Shown here piece by piece: positions 7,983 to 17,941 of a DNA stretch of 64,000 bases. Origin of the DNA: Rhodococcus maanshanensis NBRC 100610 (GTDB taxonomy: Bacteria > Actinomycetota > Actinomycetes > Mycobacteriales > Mycobacteriaceae). Both the position numbers and the translations under genes were made by a program. The notes beneath the pieces are model-generated. The model was given only the letters and a program-made list of their open reading frames with translations, was not told the origin of the DNA and made no database searches. The first letter of the stretch is position 1; the number at the start of each line of letters is the position of its first letter. The stretch is from contig NZ_BCXA01000020.1 of NCBI RefSeq assembly GCF_001894865.1, positions 1 through 64,000 of the forward strand, in the 5' to 3' direction.

Positions 7983-9407
7983 TCACGTCCTGGCAGGCGT
8001 GGCCTTGCGCTTGCGGGTCTTGGCGCGGGCGGCCTTGACCATCTCCTCGAGGGCGGGCGCGAAGGCGTCGGCAAGGTCCCACAGCTCGGGGGCGAGCTCC
8101 GGGCAGGACACCAGGCCGACGTTTAACTTGCCGTCGAGCGACATCACCGTGGCGTTGAGTCCGGCGCCGTGGAAGATCGGGCCGAGCGGGAACATCGCCG
8201 CGATGCGCGCGCCGAGGAAGTACAGGGTGACCGGCGGGCCGGGGACGTTGGAGCACACCAGGTTGTGCACCACCGGATGGCGTTCGGCCAGCTTGAGCGA
8301 GGAGTAGACCCGCATTGCCGGGCCGAAGGCCGCGGGCGCCGCGAACTGGGACCAGTCCTGGAGCAGGCTGGCGCCGAGCGAGGCGTTGTGCGACTTCACC
8401 ATCGTGTTGTGCGCGTTGGCCTCGGTGAGCCGGGTGACCGGGTCGCCGATCTGGGTGCCCAGCTGGGTGAACATTCCCGAGATCTGGTTGGTCCCCGGTC
8501 GATCGGAGGTCTCGTGCACCGACACCGGGACCATCGCGACCAGCGAGGTCTCGGGCAGCTCGTCGCGGTCGGACAGGTAGCGGCGCAGCGCGCCGCCGAC
8601 CATCGCGAGCACCACGTCGTTGACCTTGACGTCGAAGGCGTCCTTGACCAGCTTGACCTTCGCGAGGTCGAGCTGCGCGTAGGCGATATTGCGATGGCCC
8701 GTCAGCGACCCGTTGAGGGAGGTCCTCGGCGCGGTGAAGGGGGCAGGCATCGCCTCGCCGCGCCTGGCGCGGGTGATCCACTTCGGCAGCAGCGCGATCC
8801 CGCTCGGCAGGGCCTTGGCCAGCTGGAGCGGACGGCTGACGAAACCGAGCAGGCCGCTGACCGCGAGATCGAGGGTGTCCGCGTCGCCCGCTGAGCGCTG
8901 GTCTGGGTCGACCTCCGGTCGTGGCGCGTCGGGGGTCAGCCCGCACAGCTGCGCCATCATGCTCGCCCCTGTGACCCCGTCCACGTTCGCGTGATGCATC
9001 TTCGACATGATCGCGACGGTGCCGTCCGCAGAGCCCTCGATGACCCACATCTCCCACAGCGGGATGGTGCGGTCCATCTGCTGGCCCGCGAGGTGGCCGC
9101 ACAGCTCGGCGATCTCCTCGCGGCCGCCGGGGCCGGGTACCGCGATCCGGTGCACGTGCCGGTCGATGTCGAATCCGGGGTCGTCGACCCAGACCGGGTG
9201 GTCGAGGTTCAGCACGGAGTCGTGCAGCTTTCTGCGGAAGGAGGGTATGCCCGCGACGCGCGCAGCCAGCTCCGTCTTGAAGGTTCCGAAGTCGTATCCG
9301 CCCGGGACCGTCGAGACGTCGAGGACGATCAGTCCGCAGACGTGCAGGAGTTGGGTGGGGGTTTCGAGATAGAGGAACGTTGAATCCAGACCGCTCAGTC
9401 TCTCCAT
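7983..9407 (-). CDS. Wax ester synthase / diacylglycerol acyltransferase
   Basis: Transfers an acyl group from acyl-CoA to a fatty alcohol or diacylglycerol to make storage wax esters or triacylglycerol. The 474 residues begin MERLSGLDSTFLYLETP, the usual WS/DGAT opening, and hold the catalytic HHANVDG motif (His138-His139, Asp142). The C-terminal half has NLVCSNVPGPPVTLYFLG and LNATVMSLDGKLNVGL, also typical. The basic tail (KAARAKTRKRKAT) may aid membrane or lipid-droplet binding. It diverges from the LipO-like esterase with 80 bp between starts. From memory, M. tuberculosis has the same pairing at Rv1425/Rv1426c, which suggests linked acylglycerol synthesis and breakdown. Confidence 0.93.
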   Translation of the reverse strand: MERLSGLDSTFLYLETPTQLLHVCGLIVLDVSTVPGGYDFGTFKTELAARVAGIPSFRRKLHDSVLNLDHPVWVDDPGFDIDRHVHRIAVPGPGGREEIAELCGHLAGQQMDRTIPLWEMWVIEGSADGTVAIMSKMHHANVDGVTGASMMAQLCGLTPDAPRPEVDPDQRSAGDADTLDLAVSGLLGFVSRPLQLAKALPSGIALLPKWITRARRGEAMPAPFTAPRTSLNGSLTGHRNIAYAQLDLAKVKLVKDAFDVKVNDVVLAMVGGALRRYLSDRDELPETSLVAMVPVSVHETSDRPGTNQISGMFTQLGTQIGDPVTRLTEANAHNTMVKSHNASLGASLLQDWSQFAAPAAFGPAMRVYSSLKLAERHPVVHNLVCSNVPGPPVTLYFLGARIAAMFPLGPIFHGAGLNATVMSLDGKLNVGLVSCPELAPELWDLADAFAPALEEMVKAARAKTRKRKATPART

Positions 9408-9487
9408 GTCCCAACTTTAGAGCGCTTCTAATATTGAATCGGGTGAACGGAGAAGCCCGCTCCGGGCACAGGGGTGAAAGAGGTCAC

Positions 9488-10753
9488 ATGACACGAGGTT
9501 TCCTGATCCGGCAGGCGGTCAATGCGGCGCTGACGGCCAACGCGCTGCGGCCCGTCCCCGGCATGTGGGCATCCGTACCCGCCTTCTTTGCCGGCTGGCT
9601 GACATCGGAACTGGCACCGCAGCAACTCGGGGCGACGGTCCTCGACGCGGGTGTCCACCTGGCTCGCCACGGCGCGTCAACGCGCAGCGATCGGCTGGGT
9701 CTGGCGCTCGCGGCGGCGTCTGCAGCTGGCCTGACGGCGGCGATGGTCTCGTCCCGCCGCGCGGGCCAGGAGATGGCGGATGCACTGCGCGAGATCGGCG
9801 TCGACGATCCCGGTGCGGGCAGTCCCATCGACTGGCGCTCGAGCAGCAGGCCGTTCCGGATGCGCCGCGACGATGTCGCCAGGGTCAGCAACCTCGAGTA
9901 CGCGCCGGGCGGCGCCCGGTTCCGCGTCGACGTCTATCACCACCGCGACCTGCCGCCGAATGCGCCGATGCTGCTGCAGATCCACGGCGGCGGCTGGGTG
10001 ATCGGCAGCAAGGACCATCAGGGCCTGCCCCTGATGGTGGAGCTGGCCTCGCGTGGGTGGGTGTGCGCGGCGGTGAACTATCCGCTCTCGCCGCGCGCCA
10101 GCTGGCCCGCCCACCTCATCGCGCTCAAGCAGGCCGTCGCCTGGTTGCGGACGAACGGCGAACAATACGGCGGTGACCCCGACTTCCTCGCCGTCACCGG
10201 CGGCTCGGCGGGTGGGCACCTGGCCGCGATGGTCGCGCTGACCGCCAACGACCCCGGGCTCCAGCCCGGTTTCGAGGACGTCGACACCTCGGTGTCGGCC
10301 TGCGTGCCGATGTACGGGGCGTACGACTTCGCCGCGGAGACGGGGATCAAGCAGGTTCGCGCCCGGGTCGAGTCCAGGATCAGCGAGATGGTGCTCGGCA
10401 AGGGTGCACGGTTCCCCGAGGACTACCTGGCCGCGTCGCCGCTGGCGAAGCTGCGCGCCGATGCACCGCCGTTCCTCGTGGTACACGGCACGCACGACTC
10501 CCTCCTGCCGGTGACCGAGGCAAGGGAGTTCGTGTCGAGGCTGCGGGCGATCTCGACGAGCCCGGTCGCCTACGCGGAACTGCGCGGCGCGCAGCACGCC
10601 TTCGACATCTTCCACTCGATTCGGAGCGATCAGGTGATCCGCGCGATCGCGGCGTTCCTCGAGTCGGTCCGGGCGGGTAAGTCCTCCGGCGAGGAGCCCG
10701 CGGAGCGCCCGCACACCGAGCTCAACCCTGCTTCGGACTCCCGAGCTGGGTGA
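9488..10753 (+). CDS. LipO/LipC-like alpha/beta-hydrolase (esterase)
   Basis: A hormone-sensitive-lipase-family carboxylesterase, likely acting on acyl esters at the membrane. In the 421 residues an N-terminal hydrophobic helix region (residues 1-100, FFAGWLTSEL, LAAASAAGLTAA) precedes the catalytic domain. That domain has HGGGW (His166) for the oxyanion hole, GGSAGG (nucleophile Ser240), VVHGTHDSLLPV with the acid and GAQHAFDIF with the His. The ATG at 9488 has GAAAGAGG upstream; the frame is open earlier without start support. Its last 32 bp overlap the DUF3000 gene tail to tail. It faces the wax ester synthase, arguing for a role in neutral lipid turnover. Confidence 0.9.
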   Translation: MTRGFLIRQAVNAALTANALRPVPGMWASVPAFFAGWLTSELAPQQLGATVLDAGVHLARHGASTRSDRLGLALAAASAAGLTAAMVSSRRAGQEMADALREIGVDDPGAGSPIDWRSSSRPFRMRRDDVARVSNLEYAPGGARFRVDVYHHRDLPPNAPMLLQIHGGGWVIGSKDHQGLPLMVELASRGWVCAAVNYPLSPRASWPAHLIALKQAVAWLRTNGEQYGGDPDFLAVTGGSAGGHLAAMVALTANDPGLQPGFEDVDTSVSACVPMYGAYDFAAETGIKQVRARVESRISEMVLGKGARFPEDYLAASPLAKLRADAPPFLVVHGTHDSLLPVTEAREFVSRLRAISTSPVAYAELRGAQHAFDIFHSIRSDQVIRAIAAFLESVRAGKSSGEEPAERPHTELNPASDSRAG

Positions 10754-11315
10754 TGCCGACCGGCGGAAGGCCTGCCGCATAGGCCAGGACCTCGCAGAAG
10801 GCCTCCACGTGGGCCCCGAGTTCGAGGGACGTCGGAGTCCAGGAGGCGCGCAGCTCGAGCTGGTGGGCGTGCGGGGGGCCGGCGATGTCGCCGTACCGCA
10901 CCGAGCTGGTCGCGGTCACGGTGCCGCCGAGCGCGGTCATCGGTTCGCCGCGGGACTCGAGCGCGTCGACCAGCCAGCTCCAGGCGACCTCCGGCAGCAG
11001 CGGGTCCGCGGCGAGGTCGGCGTCGAGGTCGGCCTGGATGTAGGCGACCAGTCGCATGGTGCCGTTCCAGGCCTCGTCGCCCTCGGGGTCGTACAGCAGG
11101 ATCAGCCGTCCGAAGGCGTCGCCCTCGGACTGTTCGGCCACGATGTCGGATTCGGGATGCCGGACCTCGGCGCCGAGCGCGTAGCTGTACGGCGCCAACC
11201 GCTGAGGCGGCCGGATCGGACCGACCTCGATCTGCGGGTGAACCGAGGCCTTCTGCATCGCGGCTATCGCGCTGCGAAACTGAGCAGGCTCGGCAGGGGA
11301 TCCCGACGTGGTCAC
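10722..11315 (-). CDS. DUF3000 domain protein
   Basis: A 197-residue cytoplasmic protein of unknown function conserved in actinobacteria. It matches the DUF3000 family in length and sequence features (VHPQIEVGPIRPPQRLAPYSYALGAEV, FGRLILLYDPEGDEAWNGT, SWLVDALE). No catalytic motif is apparent. In related genomes it lies between rnd and hemE, as here in broad order. The ATG start at 11315 diverges from the membrane protein at 11423. Confidence 0.85.
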   Translation of the reverse strand: MTTSGSPAEPAQFRSAIAAMQKASVHPQIEVGPIRPPQRLAPYSYALGAEVRHPESDIVAEQSEGDAFGRLILLYDPEGDEAWNGTMRLVAYIQADLDADLAADPLLPEVAWSWLVDALESRGEPMTALGGTVTATSSVRYGDIAGPPHAHQLELRASWTPTSLELGAHVEAFCEVLAYAAGLPPVGITQLGSPKQG

Positions 11316-11422
11316 ACCGCGGACGTTAGACCTGCCCCGATCGTCGCCGGTGGAGGCGCGCCGGTTCTAGCGGCATCGGCTCCCGGCGCCCCGCTTCGTG
11401 CGTCGGCCTCGCTGCGGGCATC

Positions 11423-12124
11423 ATGAAGAGTGTGGATCAGGTCCTCGGGTTTCTGTCGCACTCCTGGTGGCTGCTCTTCGTCTTCGGCGGGAGTATCGGC
11501 GGGGCGGTTAAGGCGGTCGGCGCGGCCAATCAGCGACGCGCCGAGCGGCGGCAGGAGCGCTACCGCCTGAAGCAGCAGACCAAGATCGAGATCGCTCGGG
11601 CCAAGGCGCAGAACCAGACCGACGAGCAGACCCAGCGACGCGAGATCGCCAAGATCGTCGACGAGCACGACCAGACCGATGCTCGCTGGTTCGGATACGA
11701 GATGAGTCTCGTGACGTTGCTCGACTTCCCGATGATGACCGACATGCGCGAACCCCTGACGGTCGAGTTCCACAAGGCGAAGCGGCAGGCGGACCTGCTG
11801 CGGCCGGAGGACCAGGAGTCGATGGTGGGTAACCACGAGGCGCAGGTCGAGTACCGCGCCGCCGTGCATGCCTACGCGATTGCCTTCGATGTCTGCGAAT
11901 CGGAGGCGAAGCGACGGCGTCGCACCGGATTCACCGCCCGCGAGCAAGAGCGCCTGGTGCGCGCCCAGAGTCTCCTGCGGCTGGCCATGGACGAGGCGGC
12001 CACGCCGGAGGAGCGGCAGAGCGCGTACGTGAAGGCGCGTAAGGACCTCGAGGGGCTGATCGTGCTCCCGGCCGGTGCCCGAGCACAGCTCGAGCACCGG
12101 ATCGCCGGCCAGATCGGCGCGTGA
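11423..12124 (+). CDS. Single-pass membrane protein with basic coiled-coil tail, unknown function
   Basis: Not recognised. In 233 residues, one N-terminal transmembrane helix (residues about 10-35, [20 protein letters not shown]) is followed by a long charged helical region rich in Arg, Gln and Glu ([25 protein letters not shown]) likely to form a coiled coil in the cytoplasm. A second charged helical part holds [18 protein letters not shown]. It sits directly upstream of hemE with a 94-bp gap, so co-transcription is possible but no heme link is visible. The ATG start is clear. Confidence 0.75.
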   Translation: MKSVDQVLGFLSHSWWLLFVFGGSIGGAVKAVGAANQRRAERRQERYRLKQQTKIEIARAKAQNQTDEQTQRREIAKIVDEHDQTDARWFGYEMSLVTLLDFPMMTDMREPLTVEFHKAKRQADLLRPEDQESMVGNHEAQVEYRAAVHAYAIAFDVCESEAKRRRRTGFTAREQERLVRAQSLLRLAMDEAATPEERQSAYVKARKDLEGLIVLPAGARAQLEHRIAGQIGA

Positions 12125-12218
12125 GTCGCCGGAGGCCGCATCGGGAGTCGGGTTCCCGGTCGCGGATCTGGCAGCATGGCCGGGGAAGGAACTTGGCTGG
12201 CGACGAGCGTTGGGACAT

Positions 12219-13316
12219 ATGAGCGACCTGGAAGACACGAATGCGGCCATGACGACCGGCGCGCAGTACCCGTACCGGCGGCTGCTGCCCCAGGCGCCGC
12301 TGCTGGCGGCCGCGACCGGACGCACGCCGGCACACCGGCCGGTGTGGTTCATGCGGCAGGCCGGCCGGTCGCTGCCCGAGTACCGCGAGATCCGGGCCGG
12401 CATCGGGATGCTCGAATCCTGCTTCAACCCCGAACTGGTCTGCGAGATCACCATGCAACCGGTGCGCAGGCACGGGGTGGACGCGGCGATCCTGTTCTCC
12501 GACATCGTCGTCCCGCTCAAGGCCGCGGGCATCGACCTCGACATCGTGGCAGGCACCGGACCCGTCGTCGCCTCGCCCATCCGCTCGGCTGCCGACGTCG
12601 CGGTGCTGCCGCGGCTGCGCACCGAGGAGGTCGGCGCGGTGACCGCGGCGATCTCGCTGCTCACCAGGGAACTGGGCGACACCCCACTGATCGGTTTCGC
12701 GGGGGCGCCGTTCACGCTGGCCTCCTACCTGGTCGAGGGTGGCCCCAGCCGCAACCACGAACGCACCAAGGCGCTGATGCACTCGGATCCGCACACCTGG
12801 CACGCGCTGCTCGGGTCGCTCGCGGACACCACCATCACCTTCCTCAAGGCGCAGCTGCACGCAGGCGTCGACGCCGTGCAGCTGTTCGATTCCTGGGCGG
12901 GCGCGCTCTCGCTCGCCGAGTACCGCAAGTTCGTGCTGCCGCATTCGGAGCGGGTGTTCGCGGAGGTGGCCGAGGCCGGTGTGCCGCGGATCCACTTCGG
13001 TGTCGGCACCGGCGAACTGCTCGGCGCCATGGGCGAGGCGGGCGCCGACGTGGTCGGCGTCGACTGGCGGATCCCGCTCGACGAGGCCGCCCGCCGCGTC
13101 GGTCCAGGCAAGGCGCTGCAGGGCAACCTCGACCCGGCGGTGCTCTTCGCCGGCTGGGACGCCGTCGAACGCGAGGTCCGCCGGGTGGCGGGCGAGGCGG
13201 ATCGGGCCGTCGCTGCGGGTGCGATCGGCCACATCTTCAACCTCGGACACGGGGTGCTCCCCGACACCGATCCGGGCGTGCTGACCGCGGCGGTGGAGCT
13301 GGTGCACTCGCTGTGA
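12219..13316 (+). CDS. hemE: Uroporphyrinogen decarboxylase
   Basis: Decarboxylates uroporphyrinogen III to coproporphyrinogen III in the cytoplasm. The 365 residues have the substrate-binding [15 protein letters not shown] near residue 45, the catalytic Asp region [13 protein letters not shown], the [16 protein letters not shown] loop and C-terminal [14 protein letters not shown] took ATG 12219 ([11 protein letters not shown]); an in-frame ATG 30 bp later (MTTGAQYP) is nearly as plausible. It overlaps the next gene by 4 bp (GTGA), showing translational coupling in the heme operon. Confidence 0.95.
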   Translation: MSDLEDTNAAMTTGAQYPYRRLLPQAPLLAAATGRTPAHRPVWFMRQAGRSLPEYREIRAGIGMLESCFNPELVCEITMQPVRRHGVDAAILFSDIVVPLKAAGIDLDIVAGTGPVVASPIRSAADVAVLPRLRTEEVGAVTAAISLLTRELGDTPLIGFAGAPFTLASYLVEGGPSRNHERTKALMHSDPHTWHALLGSLADTTITFLKAQLHAGVDAVQLFDSWAGALSLAEYRKFVLPHSERVFAEVAEAGVPRIHFGVGTGELLGAMGEAGADVVGVDWRIPLDEAARRVGPGKALQGNLDPAVLFAGWDAVEREVRRVAGEADRAVAAGAIGHIFNLGHGVLPDTDPGVLTAAVELVHSL

Positions 13317-14668
13317 CATCGGTCGCCGTCATCGGTGGGGGCATCTCCGGTCTGGTCGCCGCGTATCGACTGCGGCAAGGGCTCGGGCCCGACGCCGTCA
13401 TCACGATGGTCGAGCCGTCCGGGCGCCTCGGCGGCAAGCTGCGCACCACGGAGCTGGCGGGCGACGGCGTCGACGTCGGCGCGGAGGCCTTCATCGCCCG
13501 ACGCCCCGAGGTGCCCGCGCTGCTCGCCGAACTCGGCCTGTCCGAGCAGATCGTCGCCCCAGCCGGGGTGCGTCCGCTGATCTGGTCCGAGGGCGCGCTG
13601 CACCCGCTGCCCGGGGGCACGCTGATGGGCATCCCGGCGAACTCGGCCTCGGTCGCCGGCCTCGTCGACGACGCGACGCTGGCCCGGATCGACGCGGAGC
13701 CGGGCGTGCCGCTGGAGTGGCGGCCCGGCTCGGACACCGATGTCGCGACGCTGGTCGGATCCCGCTTCGGCGAGCAGGTGGTGCGCCGCTCGGTGGACCC
13801 GCTGCTCGGCGGTGTGTACTCGGGACTGTCGGATTCGATCGGTGTGCGCGCCGCACTCCCGACCCTGGCCGCGGCGCTGGACCGCGGCGCGGCCAGCCTG
13901 TCCGCTGCGGTCGCCGAGGCCCTGCCCGAGCCGAGCCCCGGCCCGGTGTTCGGCGGACTTCGCGACGGCTACGGCGTGCTGCTCGACGCGCTGACGGAGC
14001 GGGCGGCGGCGACCGTGGTGCGTGCGGACGCGTCGGGTCTCTCACGCTCGCCCGACGGGCGGGGCTGGTGGATCGATCCGGTCGGCCGGGTCGACGGCGT
14101 TGTCCTGGCCGTGCCGGCACCGTCGCTGGCCGCGCTGCTGTCCGGCGTCGCGCCCGTTGCGAGTTCGGCCGCCGCCCAGATCCCGCTGGCCTCGTCGGTC
14201 GTCGTCGCGCTCGCACTGGCCGAGGGGACGCCGCTGCCGCAGAACTCGGGCATCCTGGTGGCCACAGGTGAAGCCGTGCGCGCCAAGGCCTTCACGCTGT
14301 CCAGCCGCAAATGGCCGCACCTGGCCGAGCGCGGCGGGGCCCTGGTGCGGGCCTCGTTCGGGCGGTTCGGGGACGCGGACATCGTCGACGCCCCCGACGC
14401 CGAACTCGTCGCGGCCGCCCGCGCGGACCTCGAGACGGTCACCGGCCTGCGGGTCGATCCGGTCGACGCGGTCGTGCAGCGTTGGCACGGTGGGCTGCCC
14501 CAGTACGGGCCCGGCCACCTCGAGCGGGTGCAGGTCATCGAGGACGCGATCGGCGCGCTGCCGGGGCTCGCCGTCGCGGGGGCGCTGCTGCACGGCGTCG
14601 GTGTGCCGGCGTGCATGGCGGCCGCGACCACGGCGGCGACCACGGTCGCGGAGCAGATGGCACGATAG
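13313..14668 (+). CDS. hemY: Coproporphyrinogen III oxidase (HemY/CgoX type)
   Basis: A FAD-dependent enzyme oxidising coproporphyrinogen III to coproporphyrin III in actinobacteria (historically annotated protoporphyrinogen oxidase, hemG/hemY). The 451 residues start with the Rossmann motif [17 protein letters not shown] and [12 protein letters not shown]; the C-terminus [17 protein letters not shown] is the usual FAD-contacting end. The GTG start overlaps the hemE stop by 4 bp. The neighbouring chdC supports the coproporphyrin-dependent branch rather than the protoporphyrin branch; ferrochelatase is not in this window. Confidence 0.93.
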   Translation: MTSVAVIGGGISGLVAAYRLRQGLGPDAVITMVEPSGRLGGKLRTTELAGDGVDVGAEAFIARRPEVPALLAELGLSEQIVAPAGVRPLIWSEGALHPLPGGTLMGIPANSASVAGLVDDATLARIDAEPGVPLEWRPGSDTDVATLVGSRFGEQVVRRSVDPLLGGVYSGLSDSIGVRAALPTLAAALDRGAASLSAAVAEALPEPSPGPVFGGLRDGYGVLLDALTERAAATVVRADASGLSRSPDGRGWWIDPVGRVDGVVLAVPAPSLAALLSGVAPVASSAAAQIPLASSVVVALALAEGTPLPQNSGILVATGEAVRAKAFTLSSRKWPHLAERGGALVRASFGRFGDADIVDAPDAELVAAARADLETVTGLRVDPVDAVVQRWHGGLPQYGPGHLERVQVIEDAIGALPGLAVAGALLHGVGVPACMAAATTAATTVAEQMAR

Positions 14669-14672
14669 AGCC

Positions 14673-15368
14673 ATGGCACGCCTCGATTACGACAAGCTCA
14701 ACTCCACGCTCCGCTACGCGATGTTCTCGGTGTTCCAGGTGCAGCCGGGAGTCCTCGAAGAGGACCGCACCAAGGCGATCGACGACGCGAAGGCGTTCTT
14801 CGGTTCCTACGAGGACACCGACGCGACCGTCCGCGGCGTCTACGACATCGCCGGGATGCGCGCCGACGCGGACTTCCTGATCTGGACGCACGCGGAGCGG
14901 CTGGAGGATCTGCAGAAGCTCTACGCCGATTTCCGGCGCACCACGATCCTCGGTCGCGCGAGCGACCCGGTGTGGAGCAACGTCGCGTTGCACCGTCCCG
15001 CGGAGTTCAACAAGAGCCACCTGCCCGCCTTCGTCGCGGGTGAGGAGCCGGGCGCCTACATCTGCGTGTACCCGTTCGTGCGGTCCTACGAGTGGTACCT
15101 GCTGCCGGACGACGAGCGTCGCAAGATGCTCGCCGATCACGGCAAGGCCGGTCGCGGTTACCCGGACGTGCGCGCGAACACCATCCCCGCCTTCGCGCTC
15201 GGTGACTACGAGTGGATCCTGGCGTTCGAGGCACCCGAGCTCGATCGCATCGTCGACCTCATGCGTGACCTGCGTGCCACCGAGGCGCGGATGCACGTGC
15301 GCGAAGAGGTCCCGTTCTTCACCGGCCCGCGGGTGGACGTCGAGAAGCTCATCGCGTCGCTGCCCTGA
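14673..15368 (+). CDS. chdC: Coproheme decarboxylase (HemQ/ChdC)
   Basis: A chlorite-dismutase-fold enzyme converting iron-coproporphyrin (coproheme) to heme b with peroxide, the last step of the coproporphyrin route. The 231 residues show the actinobacterial motif [22 protein letters not shown] with the conserved Tyr and the proximal His (His156), and [10 protein letters not shown] near the end. It starts 4 bp after hemY stops and completes the hemE-hemY-chdC unit, the order I recall for Rv2678c-Rv2676c. Confidence 0.93.
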   Translation: MARLDYDKLNSTLRYAMFSVFQVQPGVLEEDRTKAIDDAKAFFGSYEDTDATVRGVYDIAGMRADADFLIWTHAERLEDLQKLYADFRRTTILGRASDPVWSNVALHRPAEFNKSHLPAFVAGEEPGAYICVYPFVRSYEWYLLPDDERRKMLADHGKAGRGYPDVRANTIPAFALGDYEWILAFEAPELDRIVDLMRDLRATEARMHVREEVPFFTGPRVDVEKLIASLP

Positions 15369-15375
15369 CGCGGGC

Positions 15376-17865
15376 TCACGCCCCGAGCAACCGCCGCAAC
15401 TCCTCGAGCGCGGTCCGGTACTGCGGGGTGCGGACGTAGCCGCTGTGACCGGCGACGGTCGGCAGGTACCCGGACCTGTCGACCTCGTCGGCCCGCACGT
15501 CGATCCGGTTCGTCAGTCGTGAGTACGCCGGGAAACCCAGGTGATCGGTCTCGCGCCACAGGTTGATCCACCGTGGCCGCCCGTCCGCACCGCCGAGCAG
15601 GCCGGTCACTGTTCCCGGGCGCGGCCGTGGCGCAGGGCCGCAGTCGTCGCGCAGGAACTCGTCGGGCGCAAACGGACGCGCGCCTGACGCCGGCGCGTTC
15701 GCGATGGCATCGGGGCCGAACAGTTCCGGAAAGATGCGGCCGAAATAGGCACGCAGTTGGGACCCGTAGGTGAGGAGCGCACCGCGCGCGGCCAGTTCCT
15801 CGGACCGCGGGTCGAGGAGCACCGCGACGGCCAGCACGGACCCCAACGAGTGGGCCGAGAGCACCACCCGGTTCCGGCTGTCCTCACCGAGCCAGGCATC
15901 GCACCGCGCGACGAGTTCCGGAACCGCCCGCTCCGAGTAGCTCGGCGGACCGAACGGGTGAGCGGCGCGCGGGACCATACACAGCAGATCCCACACCATG
16001 CCGAGCGGCCTGGCGCTGTGCGGTCGCAGGACCAGAGCGCCAACCAGCGCCGCCGCGAGCGCAGCGGCTGACAGCGTGCCCAACGCGGTGACGACGTGCA
16101 GATGCGTGGTTGCCTCGGGGTCCTGTCGGGGCCGCAGCGGCAGGATCACGCAGGGGAGCAGGGCGAGGAAGGCGAGCGTGGCGAGGACGCCGATCGCTGG
16201 TTCGGCGCGGTGGGCGGCGTTGGCGAGCCGCTCGGCTGGGACGGTGTCCGGTTCCGCGAGCACGATCGACTCCTCGGATGTCGAGGCATCTCGGCTGCGG
16301 GCCCGGACGAAGGCCGTCCACCGAATTGCGCAGCACCCCGCCACCACGACCACGACCACCAGTGCGGCGGCGGACGCGACCAGTCCGACGCCGAACCAGG
16401 CGAAGATCGCCGGGATACGGATCGCGGTCTGGCAGTAGACGGGCTCGTCCGATACCAGCTCGGCGGCCCCCTTCGAGCGGTTGAGCCAGTTGCCGACACC
16501 GACCACCACGAGGTTCGACAGCAGCATGGCGCCGCCGAGCGCCAACAGCAGGAAAACACCGACCGCTCGTCCCGACCAGGCCTGAAAATCGCTCCGCGGC
16601 AGCGCGAGAGCGAGCAACACGAGGTAGACGGACACACCCGCGATGACCGCAGGAACCCGTTGCCCGCACAGGTACGCCACCGCCGCCGCGCCCAGTGCCG
16701 TCGCCAGTACGACCGCCCACCACGGCGACATCCGCCGAATCGACAGTCCGGCCAGCGCCAGCGCCAGCAACATGAGGACGAGGACGCCGGGAACCGCGAT
16801 CAGGCCGTCCAGCCGCGGCACCACCCCCTCGGCGGGACGATCCGTGGCTCCTGGGCCGAAGGCGAGCAGCAGGGACTGCGACACGAAGGTGGCCGCGCTG
16901 ACCGCGACGACCGCCCACGTCGCCACGGGCATCGTCTGCTCCGTGCGCAGGGCGGGCACGTCCGCGCCGCGCTCGCTCGTGAGGACCAGCCGAACCGCGC
17001 CCGCGACCATCGCCAGCACCGCGACGATCGCGATCATCGAGAAGATCCAGCCGAACGGCTTGTCGTGGGGAGGGGCGAACAGTGCGGTCATGGCCACCGT
17101 GCCCGCCACGCCCGCGGCGAGGTGGATTGCTGTCGTCTCGGCGGCATGGCCGCTGTTGTTCCAGAATCCGTGTCGACGCAGAATCGGTGTGACGCCTGCG
17201 GATTCCTCGGTCTGCTTCGAGTTGTCCACGTCGTAGCGGGTGCGCGACCTCGACGCGACGAACCACAGCACCGCCAGTGCGGCCACGGGTACGAGCAGGG
17301 ACACCGCCAGTCGCCGTTGCGGGGACAGCGCGGCCACGGCCTGGAACTGTGCGGGCAGGGTCCCGTTTCCGAAGTTCAGATACTGCAGCGCGATCAGGTC
17401 CGACGAGACCGAAACCACAGTGCTGACGAACAGCAGGGTGAGGCCGAGCCCGAACAATCGGACCAGGGTCGCGGTCCGGCGCACCTGCGGTTCGATCGTG
17501 CAGAGATTCCGCGCCCAGTAGGCCAGGTTCGTCAGCCCGTACGGCAGCACCAGGCACCAGGCCGCCCTGATGACCGCGGCGAGCACCGTCTGCCCGATGG
17601 GCGGTGTGCCGCTCGGTGTCGTGCGCGCCAGCGCGCCCCACGAGTAGGCCTCACGCCGCACCCCCGGCGGGATGTGGCCGCGCTGCCCGGGCGTGAGCGC
17701 GGCCGCGGCGGCACCGTCGACCGTCCAGAAGCCGGCGAGCTCGTCGCCGATCACCCGATGCACCTGGTCCGCCTGCACGTCGAGCATGGCGTGCGGCGGA
17801 GTGTTGCTCACGCCGTGGATGCGAAGCTCCAGGACATGTGATGCCGGTCCGTCGCCGGGACTCAT
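15376..17865 (-). CDS. Large polytopic membrane protein with hydrolase-like domain
   Basis: Function not known. The 829 residues begin with a soluble part containing ELRIHGVSNTPPHAM, reminiscent of the HGxxN oxyanion start of alpha/beta-hydrolases. Then comes a long membrane region (residues about 95-620) with around a dozen hydrophobic helices in two blocks (for example PYGLTNLAYW, LFGLGLTLLFVSTVV, LLALGGAMLLSNLVVVGVG). The C-terminal soluble domain has a lipase-like elbow VVLSAHSLGSVLAVAVLL (Ser673) and LTYGSQLRAYFGRIFPELFG. The hydrolase thus appears split around a membrane domain. It converges with chdC (7-bp gap) and diverges from bisC (76 bp). Confidence 0.75.
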   Translation of the reverse strand: MSPGDGPASHVLELRIHGVSNTPPHAMLDVQADQVHRVIGDELAGFWTVDGAAAAALTPGQRGHIPPGVRREAYSWGALARTTPSGTPPIGQTVLAAVIRAAWCLVLPYGLTNLAYWARNLCTIEPQVRRTATLVRLFGLGLTLLFVSTVVSVSSDLIALQYLNFGNGTLPAQFQAVAALSPQRRLAVSLLVPVAALAVLWFVASRSRTRYDVDNSKQTEESAGVTPILRRHGFWNNSGHAAETTAIHLAAGVAGTVAMTALFAPPHDKPFGWIFSMIAIVAVLAMVAGAVRLVLTSERGADVPALRTEQTMPVATWAVVAVSAATFVSQSLLLAFGPGATDRPAEGVVPRLDGLIAVPGVLVLMLLALALAGLSIRRMSPWWAVVLATALGAAAVAYLCGQRVPAVIAGVSVYLVLLALALPRSDFQAWSGRAVGVFLLLALGGAMLLSNLVVVGVGNWLNRSKGAAELVSDEPVYCQTAIRIPAIFAWFGVGLVASAAALVVVVVVAGCCAIRWTAFVRARSRDASTSEESIVLAEPDTVPAERLANAAHRAEPAIGVLATLAFLALLPCVILPLRPRQDPEATTHLHVVTALGTLSAAALAAALVGALVLRPHSARPLGMVWDLLCMVPRAAHPFGPPSYSERAVPELVARCDAWLGEDSRNRVVLSAHSLGSVLAVAVLLDPRSEELAARGALLTYGSQLRAYFGRIFPELFGPDAIANAPASGARPFAPDEFLRDDCGPAPRPRPGTVTGLLGGADGRPRWINLWRETDHLGFPAYSRLTNRIDVRADEVDRSGYLPTVAGHSGYVRTPQYRTALEELRRLLGA

Positions 17866-17941
17866 GAATCAGGCATACACCCAATTCCGGGCGCCCGAGG
17901 GCGTTCCGGGCGGTGCTTGCCCTGGTGGCAGACTGGCCGCC

